Source: Clostridia bacterium (lineage in GTDB: Bacteria; Bacillota; Clostridia; Christensenellales; Aristaeellaceae). Taken from it: a stretch of DNA of 56,633 nt. The stretch lies in the NCBI GenBank assembly GCA_017521565.1, contig JAFXCE010000012.1:1-56633 (forward strand), given 5' to 3'. The translations under genes and the position numbers were made by a program. The notes below the pieces were generated by a model. The model had not been told where the DNA came from. It was given only the letters and a program-made list of their open reading frames with translations, and ran no database searches. This document shows positions 36,308-45,870 of this stretch, one piece after another; within the stretch, counting starts at the first letter, position 1; every line of letters starts with the position of its first letter.

Positions 36308-36676
36308 ATGATCGTATCTAGAAAAATCATCGGCCACAACATCCGTTCGGCACGCATAGCTGCACACCTCACTCAGGAACAAGCTGCGGAAAAAGTAGGC
36401 ATTTGTCTGCTGCATTTCGGGCGCATTGAGCGCGGCGAGCGCGAACCTTCCATCAAAATGCTTACGCAAATTGCCTCCGTGCTCCACACCTCACTCTACA
36501 CCCTCTTGCGCGGCTGTATTCTGGACAAAGAGAATCATCCGGTAATCTATCAATCATCCGATCCCAAAATGTACGAATACGGTGAATACGCATTGGCACT
36601 TCTGGATGAATACCGTGTACAGATCCAAAAATACTATGATGAACTCAAGCTCAACGAAAGCACTGCCTCTTCATAA
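36308..36676 (+). CDS. XRE-family transcriptional regulator 2
   Basis: A 122-residue regulator. A helix-turn-helix spans about residues 6-62 (IRSARIAAHLTQEQAAEKVG then GRIERGEREPSIKML), followed by a helical C-terminal part with many Tyr and charged residues (YEYGEYALALLDEYRVQIQK). The ATG at 36308 is 9 bases from AAAGGAG. It faces away from XRE gene 1 and is unlike it outside the DNA-binding domain. It ends before the terminator shared with ysxC. Targets are unknown. Confidence 0.85.
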   Translation: MIVSRKIIGHNIRSARIAAHLTQEQAAEKVGICLLHFGRIERGEREPSIKMLTQIASVLHTSLYTLLRGCILDKENHPVIYQSSDPKMYEYGEYALALLDEYRVQIQKYYDELKLNESTASS

Positions 36677-36680
36677 AGCA

Positions 36681-36707
36681 AGTCCGCAGAAAGCACCTCT
36701 GCGGACT
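36681..36707. terminator. bidirectional terminator between XRE gene 2 and ysxC
   Basis: A perfect 10-bp stem AGTCCGCAGA/TCTGCGGACT with a 7-base loop (36691-36697); the flanks are moderately T-rich on both strands. Confidence 0.8.
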
Positions 36708-36715
36708 CATTCTAT

Positions 36716-37333
36716 TTACTTCTGTGCTCCGTCTTCCTCAATCTCAACTTCTGTATAACAGACTTCTTCGATCTTCGCAAGAATCTCTTCCCTGCCCGTT
36801 CCATCCTCAGAGGAGAATGGAATCACCTGCCACGGCTGCACAGCCAACGCGCGGCAGATGGGCGCAATGTGCTTCATCCGCGCGCCGCGGCTGATTTTAT
36901 CCGCCTTGGTCGCGATGACCGTAAACGGAATGCCGGACTGGCGAAGGAACACATTCATTTCGCAGTCCTCCTGCGTCGGTTCGTGGCGGATATCCACCAG
37001 ATGGAACACATGGCACAGATCCTCCGTCGTCGCGAAGTAATTCTGCATCATCTTGCCCCAGGACTGCTTCTCCGTCTTGCTGACCTTGGCAAAGCCATAG
37101 CCCGGAAGATCGATGAAGTTGACCTCCTGATTGAGCTGATAGACGTTGATCAGCCTCGTCTTGCCCGGCGTGGCGCTGGTTCGGGCCAGCTTGCTGCGGT
37201 TGGCGAGCTTGTTGATCATCGAGGATTTGCCCACGTTGCTCTTTCCGGCAAAGGCCACCTCCGGGCAGCCCTTCGTTTCAAAATCGCCATATTCTTTCAT
37301 CGAGGTGATGAAATCAGCGCGTTTCACTAGCAT
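36716..37333 (-). CDS. ysxC: ribosome-biogenesis GTPase YsxC/EngB
   Basis: Small essential GTPase for late assembly of the large ribosomal subunit. G1 GKSNVGKSS (about 30-38), G2 region with TPGKTRLINVY, G3 DLPGYG (about 75-80), G4 TKAD (about 142-145) and G5 near PFSSEDGTG. The 205-residue length is normal. AAAGGAG precedes the ATG by 7 bases. It lies 15 bases after lon, reproducing the lonA-ysxC pair of Bacillus. Confidence 0.96.
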   Translation of the reverse strand: MLVKRADFITSMKEYGDFETKGCPEVAFAGKSNVGKSSMINKLANRSKLARTSATPGKTRLINVYQLNQEVNFIDLPGYGFAKVSKTEKQSWGKMMQNYFATTEDLCHVFHLVDIRHEPTQEDCEMNVFLRQSGIPFTVIATKADKISRGARMKHIAPICRALAVQPWQVIPFSSEDGTGREEILAKIEEVCYTEVEIEEDGAQK

Positions 37334-37348
37334 GGTTTACTCCTTTAT

Positions 37349-39760
37349 TCAGGCGTGCAGCCCTGCCGGTTTCTCGGCGCCTGCGGCAGGCAGGACGTCG
37401 GGCATACGCTCGGTTTTCTTCTTGGGTGTAGGGATCTCGCACAATGCCGTCTCCAGCACAGTCCGCACGATCTCCGCCGGGATGATTGTGATCGCTTTGA
37501 GCACGTTTTCCGGCACCTCTTCAAGATCCTTGATATTCTCCTTCGGGATGAGCACCGTGTCAATACCCGCGCGATGCGCCGCCAGCAGCTTCTCCTTCAA
37601 TCCGCCAATCGGCAGCACGCGGCCGCGCAGCGTGATTTCGCCGGTCATCGCAACATTCTGCCTCACGGCAATGCCCGTCAGCGCAGACACCAGCGCCGTC
37701 GTCATCGTCACGCCCGCGCTCGGGCCATCCTTCGGCACAGCGCCCTCCGGAACGTGGATGTGAATATCCAGCGTCTTGTAGAAATCGTCCGCGATGCCCA
37801 GCTCGCTCGCATGCGCGCGCACATAGGACTTCGCCGCGCGGGCGCTCTCCTTCATCACATCGCCAAGGCTGCCCGTCAGCTCCAGCTGGCCCGTCCCCGG
37901 CATGGTTGTCGTCTCAATCTGAAGCGTATCGCCGCCAACGACCGTATACGCCAGACCATTGACCACGCCGACCTCCGGCTTTTTGCCCGCCTTTTCATAA
38001 TGATAGCGCGGCGCGCCGAGGTATTCTGTCAGCTTGTCCTGCGTGACAGTCACTGTCTCCAGCTCGTCGTCGATCATCTGTACGGCGCTCTTTCTTACAA
38101 CCTTGCCGATTGTCCGCTGCAGGCGGCGCACACCCGCCTCACGGGTGTATCCCTGGATCAGCGCGCGCATGATCCTGTCCGTCAGCTTTACGCTCTTTGC
38201 CGGCAGGCCATGCTCCTCAATCTGCTTCGGCAGCAAATGGCGCTTGGCGATATTGAGCTTTTCATCCTCCGTGTATCCGCTGACCTCAATCAGCTCCATG
38301 CGGTCCAGCAGCGGACGCGGGATGGTATCGACCGAGTTCGCCGTGGTGATGAACATCACACCGGACAGATCAAATGGACACTCCAGATAGTGGTCGCGGA
38401 ACGCGTTGTTCTGCGCGCTGTCGAGCACCTCGAGCATCGCGCTCGCCGGATCGCCGCGCACATCGGAAGCCATCTTGTCGATTTCATCCAGCAGGAACAC
38501 CGGATTGAGCGTGCCGGCCTGCTTGATCGAGGAAATGATCCTGCCCGGAATCGCGCCGATGTACGTGCGCCTGTGGCCGCGGATTTCGGCCTCGTCCCTG
38601 ACGCCGCCCAGCGACATCTGCACAAACTTGCGCCCCAGGGCGCGGGCGATGGATTTGGCGATGGACGTTTTGCCCACGCCGGGCGGGCCGACAAAGCAGA
38701 GCACCGGGCCCTTCATGTTGTTCTTGATCCGGCAGACCGCCAGATACTCGATCACGCGCTCCTTGACTTCCTCAAGGCCGTAGTGATCCTCCGCCAAAAC
38801 GCGGCGGGCGCGCTTCAGGTCGAGGTTGTCCGGCGTGCTTCTGCCCCACGGCAGATCGAGCATCCACTCGATATACGTGCGGCTGACGCCGATTTCCGGG
38901 CTGCCCGGCGCCATGCGCGACAGGCGCTCCAGCTCTCTGGCTGTCTTTTCGCGCGCCTCGTCGTTCATGGGCGTCTTTTCAAGCCGCGCACGCAGATCCT
39001 CCACATCGGTTGCGTCCTTGTCGCCCAACTCCGTCTGGATCGCCTTGATCTGTTCGCGCAGATAATAGTCCTTCTGGTTCTGCTCGATCTGCTTGCGCAC
39101 GCGCGCCTGAACCTTCTTCTCCACGCCGGCCAGCTCCGTCTCTCGCACAAGAATCGCGCAGATCGCTTCCAGCCTCGCCAGATCGTCAAACTCCTCAAGC
39201 AGCTGCTGGCGGTCCTCCACCTTCTGCAGCACGTTGGCGGCAATCAGATCGGCCAGCTGACCGGGATCCTCCACCTCCAGCACGGACTGCATCGTCTCCG
39301 GCGAAATCCGGCCGCTTGTTCTGCAGTAATCTTCAAAATAGTTGTGCGCTGTGCGCAGCAGCGCGTCCGTCTCGATCGACACCACAGTGCCCTGTGGAAT
39401 CAGCATATCCAGCGCACCGACAAAATACGGCTCTTCCTGCGTCACTGCGCGCAGAATCGCGCGATTCCTGCCTTCGACAAGCACGCGGATATTGTCGCCC
39501 GGGAGCTTGAGCACCTGCTTGATCGATGCAATCGTGCCGACATGATAAATATCGTCGATTCCCGGATCGTCCACGTCGATCTCGCGCTGCGCAACCAGAA
39601 AGATCTTCTGATCCGCCATCATCGCCTGCTCCAGCGCAGCGATGGACTTCTTGCGGCCGACGTCAAAATGCAGCACCATATGCGGAAAGACCATCAGCCC
39701 GCGCAGCGGCAGCATCGGCAGACTGACCGGCTCTGTGCGTCTCTTCTTTGCTTTGGCCAT
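37349..39760 (-). CDS. lon: ATP-dependent protease Lon
   Basis: Cytosolic hexameric AAA+ serine protease that degrades misfolded and regulatory proteins. N-terminal substrate domain from [16 protein letters not shown] (about 14-29), a long coiled-coil, Walker A GPPGVGKT (about 354-361), Walker [11 protein letters not shown], and the C-terminal protease domain with Ser of PKDGPSAG and Lys of [14 protein letters not shown]. The 803-residue length is typical. GGAGG precedes the ATG. It has its own promoter and is followed at once by ysxC. Confidence 0.98.
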   Translation of the reverse strand: MAKAKKRRTEPVSLPMLPLRGLMVFPHMVLHFDVGRKKSIAALEQAMMADQKIFLVAQREIDVDDPGIDDIYHVGTIASIKQVLKLPGDNIRVLVEGRNRAILRAVTQEEPYFVGALDMLIPQGTVVSIETDALLRTAHNYFEDYCRTSGRISPETMQSVLEVEDPGQLADLIAANVLQKVEDRQQLLEEFDDLARLEAICAILVRETELAGVEKKVQARVRKQIEQNQKDYYLREQIKAIQTELGDKDATDVEDLRARLEKTPMNDEAREKTARELERLSRMAPGSPEIGVSRTYIEWMLDLPWGRSTPDNLDLKRARRVLAEDHYGLEEVKERVIEYLAVCRIKNNMKGPVLCFVGPPGVGKTSIAKSIARALGRKFVQMSLGGVRDEAEIRGHRRTYIGAIPGRIISSIKQAGTLNPVFLLDEIDKMASDVRGDPASAMLEVLDSAQNNAFRDHYLECPFDLSGVMFITTANSVDTIPRPLLDRMELIEVSGYTEDEKLNIAKRHLLPKQIEEHGLPAKSVKLTDRIMRALIQGYTREAGVRRLQRTIGKVVRKSAVQMIDDELETVTVTQDKLTEYLGAPRYHYEKAGKKPEVGVVNGLAYTVVGGDTLQIETTTMPGTGQLELTGSLGDVMKESARAAKSYVRAHASELGIADDFYKTLDIHIHVPEGAVPKDGPSAGVTMTTALVSALTGIAVRQNVAMTGEITLRGRVLPIGGLKEKLLAAHRAGIDTVLIPKENIKDLEEVPENVLKAITIIPAEIVRTVLETALCEIPTPKKKTERMPDVLPAAGAEKPAGLHA

Positions 39761-39819
39761 GGCTTGTTCCTCCTTACACTTCAGCCCATGTTCGTAAGCC
39801 TCCGGGCCGATGTTTTCTT

Positions 39820-39848
39820 ATTATACCCCAGCGATGTCCTTTTGGCAA
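39820..39848 (-). promoter_or_regulatory. sigma-A promoter of lon-ysxC
   Basis: Minus strand TTGCCA (39843-39848), 17-base spacer, TATAAT (39820-39825). A single GGTCAAA heptamer resembling half of a CtsR operator lies just upstream (near 39858-39864); a full tandem site is not seen. Confidence 0.75.
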
Positions 39849-39889
39849 CAGACACAATTTGACCTGTCTTTTCTTGCATGTACAAGAAA

Positions 39890-39975
39890 GCGCGCCGTGC
39901 GCGCTCCCACTTCCGAACAGCTCTGCAAAGTCAAGATATACGATGCCCGCAGCACGATTCTTTGCGTAATTTCTT
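39890..39975. ncRNA. structured intergenic element, copy A
   Basis: GCGCGC-CGT-GCGCGC hairpin (39890-39904), 6 bases, TTCCGAAC (39911-39918), then CGCAGCAC-GATTCTTTGCG (39948-39966). The blocks match copy B in order and, nearly to the base, in spacing, while the hairpin stem differs in sequence but keeps pairing. It lies between the clpX terminator and the lon promoter. Confidence 0.4.
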
Positions 39976-39985
39976 AATAAAGCAA

Positions 39986-40018
39986 GAAAAAACGCGGAGA
40001 ACCGATCGTTCCCCGCGT
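39986..40018 (-). terminator. terminator of tig-clpP-clpX
   Basis: Minus strand ACGCGG-G-GAAC...GTTC-T-CCGCGT stem (39992-40018), followed by six T. It lies 22 bases after clpX. Confidence 0.88.
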
Positions 40019-40040
40019 ATGCTTTCAGGTCTTGCGCTTC

Positions 40041-41354
40041 TCAGGATACAGACGGCCTTCTGTCCACCGTGCCCTCGCGCCTTGCCTTGCCCGCGCTCAT
40101 CTTGCGCTTGGGTTCGCCCGGCACGAGTGTCGGCTCCTGCTGCTGCGTGATCACGCCCTCGGTAACGATGACGCGCTCCACATCGCCGCGGCTGGGCAGC
40201 TCGAACATCGTGCCCATCAGCGCGTCCTCGATGATCGCGCGCAGGCCGCGCGCGCCGCTCTTGCGGGTGATCGCCTTCTGCGCAATCGCCTTGAGCGCCG
40301 CCTCGTCAAAGTCGAGCTCCACACCGTCCAGCTCCATGAGCTTGCAGTACTGCTTCACCAGCGCATTGCGCGGCTCCGTCAGGATGCGCACGAGCGCCTC
40401 CTCGTCGAGGTTATCAAGCGTCACCAGAATCGGCAGACGGCCAACAAACTCCGGAATCAGGCCGAACTTGAGCAGATCCTCCGGGCGGATATCCGCCAGA
40501 ATCTGGCCGACGTTCTTGCTCTTTTCCCTGCTCTTGACATCCGCGCCAAAGCCGATGGAGCCGGCGCCGTTGCGCTTTTCGATGATCTTGTCGATACCGT
40601 CAAACGCGCCGCCGCAGATGAAGAGGATATTGGTCGTGTCGATCTGGATGAATTCCTGATGCGGATGCTTGCGTCCGCCCTGCGGCGGCACGCTGGCTAC
40701 GGTGCCCTCAATGATCTTGAGCAGCGCCTGCTGCACGCCCTCGCCGGAAACATCGCGGGTGATGGACGGGTTCTCGCTCTTGCGGGCAATCTTGTCGATC
40801 TCGTCGATGTAGATAATGCCGCGCTGCGCCGCCTGAATGTCGTAATCGGCATTCTGGATCAGGCGCAGGAGAATGTTCTCCACGTCCTCGCCGACATAAC
40901 CGGCCTCCGTCAGGCTGGTTGCGTCCGCGATGGCGAAGGGAACCTTCAGGATCTTCGCCAGGGACTGCGCAAGAAAGGTCTTGCCGCAGCCGGTCGGACC
41001 GACCATGACGATATTGCTCTTCTGCAGCTCCACCTCGCCGCGCTTCTTCGGCGCGTTGATGCGCTTATAGTGATTGTAGACGGCGACCGCCAGCGCGCGC
41101 TTGGCCTTTTCCTGACCAATGACGTACTCGTCGAGCACCGCCTTGATTTCCACGGGCTTGGGCAGGCTCATCGGCTCCTGGCTGGGCGCGGTGCCCAGAT
41201 CATCCGCGATGATCTCCTGGCACAGCGTAACGCACTCGTCGCAAATATATACGCCGTTGCCCGCAATGATGCGGCGAACCTGATCCTGCGTCTTGTCGCA
41301 GAAGGAACAGCGCGCCACGCGCGGCTGTCTGGTTTCGTCCTTATCTCTTGGCAT
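40041..41354 (-). CDS. clpX: ClpX, ATPase subunit of ClpXP protease
   Basis: AAA+ unfoldase that feeds ClpP. N-terminal C4 zinc domain (CSFC at about 16-19, CDEC at about 38-41), Walker A GPTGCGKT (about 116-123), Walker [12 protein letters not shown], sensor and [20 protein letters not shown] motifs, and the [13 protein letters not shown] box. The 437-residue length is normal. GAGGTG precedes the ATG. It is preceded by clpP, with a strong hairpin in the 118-base gap. Confidence 0.98.
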   Translation of the reverse strand: MPRDKDETRQPRVARCSFCDKTQDQVRRIIAGNGVYICDECVTLCQEIIADDLGTAPSQEPMSLPKPVEIKAVLDEYVIGQEKAKRALAVAVYNHYKRINAPKKRGEVELQKSNIVMVGPTGCGKTFLAQSLAKILKVPFAIADATSLTEAGYVGEDVENILLRLIQNADYDIQAAQRGIIYIDEIDKIARKSENPSITRDVSGEGVQQALLKIIEGTVASVPPQGGRKHPHQEFIQIDTTNILFICGGAFDGIDKIIEKRNGAGSIGFGADVKSREKSKNVGQILADIRPEDLLKFGLIPEFVGRLPILVTLDNLDEEALVRILTEPRNALVKQYCKLMELDGVELDFDEAALKAIAQKAITRKSGARGLRAIIEDALMGTMFELPSRGDVERVIVTEGVITQQQEPTLVPGEPKRKMSAGKARREGTVDRRPSVS

Positions 41355-41420
41355 TTCGCACCTCAGATTCCTTGATGTCGGGGATTTGATTCTGCTTCAT
41401 CAAATCATATTGGATAGACA

Positions 41421-41452
41421 ATGATTTCTCCCCCGTTCGGAGGAGAAATCAT
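41421..41452. promoter_or_regulatory. strong hairpin between clpP and clpX
   Basis: On the minus strand ATGATTTCTCCTCC-GAAC-GGGGGAGAAATCAT forms a 14-bp stem (one G-U) with a tetraloop. It is followed by TTGTCTATCC, not a proper T run, so attenuation or mRNA processing/stabilisation is as likely as termination. Confidence 0.6.
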
Positions 41453-41472
41453 GGATGGACTTTCGCCCTTGC

Positions 41473-42072
41473 TTATTTCTTGCGCGGCTGATAGATCTCA
41501 TCGATGATGCCGTAGGCGAGCGCCTCTTCGGCGGTCATGAAGTAGTCGCGCTCAACGTCCTGCTGGATCTTCTCAAGCGGCTGCTTCGTCATCTCGGCCA
41601 TCAGGCTGTTCATCTTGTTCTTCGTGCGCAGGAGCCACTGGGCGTGCAGCTGCACGTCCGTCGCCTGGCCGCTCGCGCCGCCGCTGGGCTGGTGAATCAT
41701 GACCTCGCTGTTGGGCAGGGCCAGACGCATGCCCGGTTCGCCGGCCATCAGCAGGAACGCGCCCATGGACGCGGCCATGCCCAGACAGACCGTGCGGATC
41801 TTCGGCTTGATGTAGCGCATGGTGTCATAGATCGCCATGCCGTCCGTCACGCTGCCGCCCGGACTGTTGATGTACATGGAGATCTCCGCATCCGGATCCT
41901 CCATCTCCAGGAACAGCAGCTGAGCGACAATGCTGTTGGCCATCTGCTGGTTCACCTCGCCGCGCAGGAACACGACGCGGTCCTTCAGCAGGCGGGAATA
42001 CACGTCATACGAACGCTCGCCATAGGGCGTCTTTTCGATGACGCTCGGCTCCATATAATAGTTTTCGATCAT
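41473..42072 (-). CDS. clpP: ClpP protease subunit
   Basis: Tetradecameric serine protease of the cytosol, partner of ClpX. Catalytic Ser in [11 protein letters not shown] (about 98), His in VMIHQPSGG (about 123) and Asp in VERDYFM (about 172); [11 protein letters not shown] is the oxyanion/handle segment. The 199-residue length is standard. AAGGAGG is 7 bases before the ATG. It lies 58 bases after tig and upstream of clpX. Confidence 0.98.
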   Translation of the reverse strand: MIENYYMEPSVIEKTPYGERSYDVYSRLLKDRVVFLRGEVNQQMANSIVAQLLFLEMEDPDAEISMYINSPGGSVTDGMAIYDTMRYIKPKIRTVCLGMAASMGAFLLMAGEPGMRLALPNSEVMIHQPSGGASGQATDVQLHAQWLLRTKNKMNSLMAEMTKQPLEKIQQDVERDYFMTAEEALAYGIIDEIYQPRKK

Positions 42073-42130
42073 GGATGTGCCTCCTTATCAGACGCGAATC
42101 CGACAGGCGCGCCTTCCAAACTCGCCTCAA

Positions 42131-43420
42131 TTACTCTTCAACCTTCGCGTTGTCCACGAGGAACTTCACGCAGTTGTCGCGGATCGCGTCGGCCTTGAAG
42201 TACTCGATGTCCGCAGCGGACAGGCCCTGCTTGAACTCCTCGACGGTCTTGCCGGTCTGAGCGGCGAACGTGGTCAGCTGCGCGTCAATCTGCTCCTCGG
42301 TCGCATCGATGGCCTCAGCCTTCTCGATCGCCTCCAGCACCAGATGCGCCTTAACGCTCTTCTCGGCCTGGCCGCGATAGTTCTCGCGGAAGGACTTCAT
42401 GTCCTGACCGGTGTACTTCATGAAATCGTCGAGCTTCAGGCCGTTGCCCATCAGGCGGTACTCGAAGTCGCGCATCATGGAGTCGATCTGGCGCTCGATC
42501 ATGGCCTCCGGAATCTCAACGTTCGCGTTCTCCATGACCTTGCCCAGCACGTCGTTGGTCAGAACGTTCTTGTCGTTCTCGGCAGCCTGCGCTTCCAGCT
42601 TCGCGCGGATGTCAGCCTTGTACTCCTCGAGGGTGTCGAACTCGGAGATGTCCTTGGCGAAATCATCGTCAAGCTCCGGCAGCTGGGTCTCGGTGATGGC
42701 GTTCACCTTGACGTGGAACACGGCAGCCTTGCCAGCCAGCTCGTCAGAGTGATACTTCTCCGGGAAGGTGACGTTCAGGTCCTTCTCCTCGCCGATGCTC
42801 ATGCCAACCATCTGCTCTTCGAAGCCCGGGATGAAGGTGTGGGAGCCGATCTTCAGGGTCTGGCCCTCGGCAGTGCCGCCGGCGAACGCAACGCCGTCCA
42901 CAGTGCCCATGTAGTCAAGGTTCACGGTGTCGCCCTCGGCAACAGCGCGATCCTCAACGGCGACCTCGGTCGCCTGCTTGCTGCGCTCTTCCTCGAGCTT
43001 GGCATCGACCTGCGCATCGGTAACCTCGGTCTTGGTGGCCTTGACGGTCACACCCTTGTACTCGCCAAGGGTAACCTCCGGCACAACGAAAACCTCGCAG
43101 GTGAACTTGAGGTTCTTGCCCGCGCCGATCTCCTGAATCTCGATCTCCGGACGGTCGACGACCTCAATCTTGTTCTCCTCAACGGCCGGGCCGTAAACCT
43201 CATCAAACACCAGCTCGAACGCCTCATCATAGAAGACGCCCTCGCCGTACATGTTCTCAATCATCTTACGCGGAGCCTTGCCCTTGCGGAAGCCCGGAAT
43301 GGAAACCTGGTTGCGAACCTTGAGGTACGCCTTGCCCATGGCCTCGTCAAACTTGGCGCTGTCAACGTCAAAGGACAGCTTCACCTTATTGCTTGCAATC
43401 TTCTCTACGGTGGTGCTCAT
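42131..43420 (-). CDS. tig: trigger factor
   Basis: Ribosome-bound chaperone and prolyl isomerase for nascent chains. The ribosome-docking signature appears as IPGFRKGKAPRKMI (about residues 42-55), the FKBP-type domain as GDTVNLDYMGTVDGVAF (about 160-176) and IPGFEEQMVGMSIGEE, followed by the helical C-terminal domain. The frame extends upstream, but the ATG at 43418-43420 (MSTTVEK) follows AGGAGG and is the start; 429 residues. First gene of tig-clpP-clpX. Confidence 0.97.
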   Translation of the reverse strand: MSTTVEKIASNKVKLSFDVDSAKFDEAMGKAYLKVRNQVSIPGFRKGKAPRKMIENMYGEGVFYDEAFELVFDEVYGPAVEENKIEVVDRPEIEIQEIGAGKNLKFTCEVFVVPEVTLGEYKGVTVKATKTEVTDAQVDAKLEEERSKQATEVAVEDRAVAEGDTVNLDYMGTVDGVAFAGGTAEGQTLKIGSHTFIPGFEEQMVGMSIGEEKDLNVTFPEKYHSDELAGKAAVFHVKVNAITETQLPELDDDFAKDISEFDTLEEYKADIRAKLEAQAAENDKNVLTNDVLGKVMENANVEIPEAMIERQIDSMMRDFEYRLMGNGLKLDDFMKYTGQDMKSFRENYRGQAEKSVKAHLVLEAIEKAEAIDATEEQIDAQLTTFAAQTGKTVEEFKQGLSAADIEYFKADAIRDNCVKFLVDNAKVEE

Positions 43421-43710
43421 TGTCTTTTGCTCCTCCTGAATAATGTAAATTGAAATTATTACCTCATCACTGCGCCCTGGAAACCCCAAAACGCTATCTT
43501 ATATTATAGCACGCTTATGATGGAAGATCAATCCTCAATTCATCAGGAAAACGAGGGTTTTGCTGTATTTCCTCTGTTTTCTCCTGTTATTCACGCAGTC
43601 CTGTCGTCAATTTTCATGTATATGCACCCATGCTGTCTTTCATGCGCATATTGCTTTTCTTCCCCGCGCAAGCTTTTGCTATTCGCAAAAAAGCGCACGG
43701 AAAATCAAAA
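43421..43710 (-). promoter_or_regulatory. tig upstream region with sigma-A promoter
   Basis: The promoter is TTGATC (43526-43531), 17-base spacer, TATAAT (43503-43508), giving a leader of about 75 bases. Beyond it, 43532-43710 is AT-richer sequence without a supportable gene, ending at the terminator of the threonine dehydratase gene. Confidence 0.65.
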
Positions 43711-43730
43711 CGCAGGGCCGAAGCCCTGCG
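43700..43730 (-). terminator. terminator of trmH-ilvA
   Basis: A perfect 8-bp stem CGCAGGGC/GCCCTGCG (43711-43718, 43723-43730) with a TTCG tetraloop on the minus strand, followed by TTTTGATTTT; 13 bases after the stop codon. Confidence 0.9.
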
Positions 43731-43742
43731 CTAAAAGCGGAA

Positions 43743-44939
43743 TCAGAACACCTTAAAACCCGCGCCGCGGAGCGCCGTAATGATGCGGCTGGCATGCTCG
43801 CGGTCCTGCGTCTCCATGGTGATCTCCAGAATCGCGTCGCGGATATCGAGATCCACGTCCGTCCGGTCATGATGAATCGCCATGACGTTCGCGCCATTCG
43901 ATCCGATGATGTGGCTCACCAGCTCCAGCTGGCCCGGACGGTCCTGCATCAGGATGCGCAGCTTGCTCACGCGTCCTGCGCGCAGCAGACCCTTTTCAAT
44001 GATGCGCGAGATCATCGTCACATCGATGTTGCCGCCGGAAATCACAGCGACCACCTTGCCGCTCATCTCAAACTTCCTGTTGATAATCGCAGCCACCGGC
44101 GCAGCGCCCGCGCCCTCGGCGACCATCTTGCCGCGTTCCATCAAAAACAGAATCGCCTGCGCAATCTCATCGTCGTCGACCGTCACGACCTCGTCGACGT
44201 ATTCCCGGCACATTTCAAACGTCAGATCGCCCGGCTGCTTGACCGCAATACCGTCCGCGATGGTTTTTGCGGATTCCAGTGCCACGACATGCCCCGCATC
44301 CAGCGATGCCTTCATGCCGGCCGCGCCAGATGCCTGAACGCCCACTACGCGCACATGCGGATGGAGCATCTTGACTGCCGCCGCCACGCCCGATGCCAGT
44401 CCGCCGCCGCCGATCGGCACGACAATGGTATGTACATCCGGCAGGTCATCCATGATCTCAAGGCCGATCGTTCCCTGCCCTGCGATGACCATCGGGTCAT
44501 TGAACGGATGGATAAACGTCGAGCCTGTCTCCGCCTGCAGACTGCATGCCTTGGCATACGCATCGTCATACACCGTACCGTGCAGCACAACATTGGCGCC
44601 CAGCTCACGCGTGGCCATTACCTTTGAAAGCGGCGCGCCCGCCGGCATCACGATCGTCGCCGGGCAGCCAAACGCCTTCGCCGCCAGCGCTACGCCCTGC
44701 GCATGGTTGCCTGCGGAGGAGGCGATCACGCCGCAGGCGCGCTCCTCCTTGCTCAGGCTCGCAATCTTGATGTATGCGCCGCGCACCTTGAACGAGCCGG
44801 TATTCTGCAAATCCTCCGTCTTGAGGTATACCTGCGTATTTTCATCGGAGAGCGCCTTGAACTGCACAAGGCCCGTCCTTTGCGCAACGCCCTTGAGCCG
44901 CTCGCGCGCTTCCAGAATCATGCCAAGCGTAACTGACAT
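43743..44939 (-). CDS. ilvA: threonine ammonia-lyase (threonine dehydratase) with ACT domain
   Basis: PLP enzyme converting threonine to 2-oxobutyrate and ammonia. The PLP Lys lies in NTGSFKVRGA (about residue 51), SSAGNHAQGVA is the substrate loop, and VVPIGGGGLASG the phosphate-binding Gly-rich loop. Residues about 325-398 form one ACT-like domain (RILMQDRPGQLELVSHIIG), the layout of short biosynthetic/catabolic types. Length is 398. GGAGG precedes the ATG. It follows the SPOUT methyltransferase gene by 18 bases. Whether it serves isoleucine synthesis or threonine catabolism is undecided. Confidence 0.93.
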   Translation of the reverse strand: MSVTLGMILEARERLKGVAQRTGLVQFKALSDENTQVYLKTEDLQNTGSFKVRGAYIKIASLSKEERACGVIASSAGNHAQGVALAAKAFGCPATIVMPAGAPLSKVMATRELGANVVLHGTVYDDAYAKACSLQAETGSTFIHPFNDPMVIAGQGTIGLEIMDDLPDVHTIVVPIGGGGLASGVAAAVKMLHPHVRVVGVQASGAAGMKASLDAGHVVALESAKTIADGIAVKQPGDLTFEMCREYVDEVVTVDDDEIAQAILFLMERGKMVAEGAGAAPVAAIINRKFEMSGKVVAVISGGNIDVTMISRIIEKGLLRAGRVSKLRILMQDRPGQLELVSHIIGSNGANVMAIHHDRTDVDLDIRDAILEITMETQDREHASRIITALRGAGFKVF

Positions 44940-44957
44940 CTTGTATCCTCCAGTATA

Positions 44958-45728
44958 TCAAATCTCTCTTGCCATTTCGTAAATCATAATCCCCGCCGCA
45001 ACCGCCGCATTGAGCGATTCCGCGCCGCCGCGCATAGGCAGCGCCAGATGATGCGTCGCGATATCGCGTACAGCCGTGCTCACGCCGCTTCCCTCGCTGC
45101 CGATGACCAGCACCGCCTTCTTTCTGGGACAATGCGTATAAAAATCCTTACCGCCCAGCTCCGTCGCCACGACGGCATATCCTTCTGCCTTCATCGCCTC
45201 AAGCGCCGCGGGCAGATCGCTTACGCGCCTGACCGGCACGCGGAACACCGAGCCCATCGTCGCCCGCAGTGTCTTTGCACTGTACAGATCCGCGCATGCT
45301 CCCGAAAGCAGCGCGCCGTCAAAGCCCGCCGCATCCGCCGTGCGCAGAATGGTGCCGACATTGCCCGGGTCCTGCACGCCGTCCATCGCCACGATCAGCC
45401 TGCCGTCAAACGTCTGCGGCTCTTTGCGGATTTCCACCGTGCAGCATACGCCCTGAGGCGTCTTGGCCTCGCTGATGGCCTGCATGATCGCCGCTGTCAC
45501 CAGCAGCACTTCGCAGCCCGCGTTTTCCGCCTGCATGATCATCTCCGCATATTCTTCGCGTCGTCTGCTATCCACAACCAGCGTACGGCATAGAGAAAGC
45601 GCCAGCGCTTCGCGTACCATTTTCACGCTCTCCGCCAGAAAGAGCCCTGCTTCCCGGCGATGCTTCGCCTTCTGCAGGTCGCGCAGCATCTGCACCTGCG
45701 GATTATGAACGCTCGTAATCTCTTTCAT
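44958..45728 (-). CDS. TrmH-family (SPOUT) RNA 2'-O-methyltransferase
   Basis: SAM-dependent methyltransferase acting on rRNA or tRNA ribose. An N-terminal substrate-binding domain (VQMLRDLQKAKHRREAGLFL, about 12-31) precedes the SPOUT knot, with motif 1 DGVQDPGNVGTILRTADAAG, motif 2 VIGSEGSGVS and motif 3 LPMRGGAESLNAAVAAGI. The ATG at 45726-45728 is 6 bases after AGGAGG; an ATG two codons upstream abuts the site. Length is 256. RlmB and YsgA-type enzymes are the closest types; the target nucleotide cannot be told. Confidence 0.92.
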   Translation of the reverse strand: MKEITSVHNPQVQMLRDLQKAKHRREAGLFLAESVKMVREALALSLCRTLVVDSRRREEYAEMIMQAENAGCEVLLVTAAIMQAISEAKTPQGVCCTVEIRKEPQTFDGRLIVAMDGVQDPGNVGTILRTADAAGFDGALLSGACADLYSAKTLRATMGSVFRVPVRRVSDLPAALEAMKAEGYAVVATELGGKDFYTHCPRKKAVLVIGSEGSGVSTAVRDIATHHLALPMRGGAESLNAAVAAGIMIYEMAREI

Positions 45729-45764
45729 GCGCATCCTCCTCGCCTCAAGCAAAACTTATACGAT

Positions 45765-45793
45765 ATTTTATCGCAAAACCCATGCCGATGCAA
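45765..45793 (-). promoter_or_regulatory. sigma-A promoter of the SPOUT methyltransferase-ilvA operon
   Basis: Minus strand TTGCAT (45788-45793), 17-base spacer, TAAAAT (45765-45770). Confidence 0.6.
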
Positions 45794-45818
45794 GATAAAA
45801 GTATCCTATGTCAAAAAA

Positions 45819-45870
45819 GCGGCCAATGGTCGCCTTGAACTGCACTCCATTTCCGAACCTCATAAAGTAA
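45819..45870. ncRNA. structured intergenic element, partial copy C
   Basis: GCGGCC-AAT-GGTCGC hairpin (45819-45833), then TTCCGAAC (45851-45858) and CTCATAAAGTAAAAAGA, resembling CTCTGCAAAGTCAAGA in copy A. The hairpin-to-motif distance is 17 instead of 6, and the CGCAGCAC block is missing. On the minus strand the hairpin is followed by six T. Confidence 0.3.

Noticed and set aside
37355-39862. Plus-strand frame of 835 codons opposite lon
   Set aside because: Shadow of lon by the same codon bias; no start signal or recognisable domain.
39850-39870. GGTCAAA heptamer upstream of lon as a CtsR operator
   Set aside because: CtsR sites need two tandem heptamers; the second is not present.
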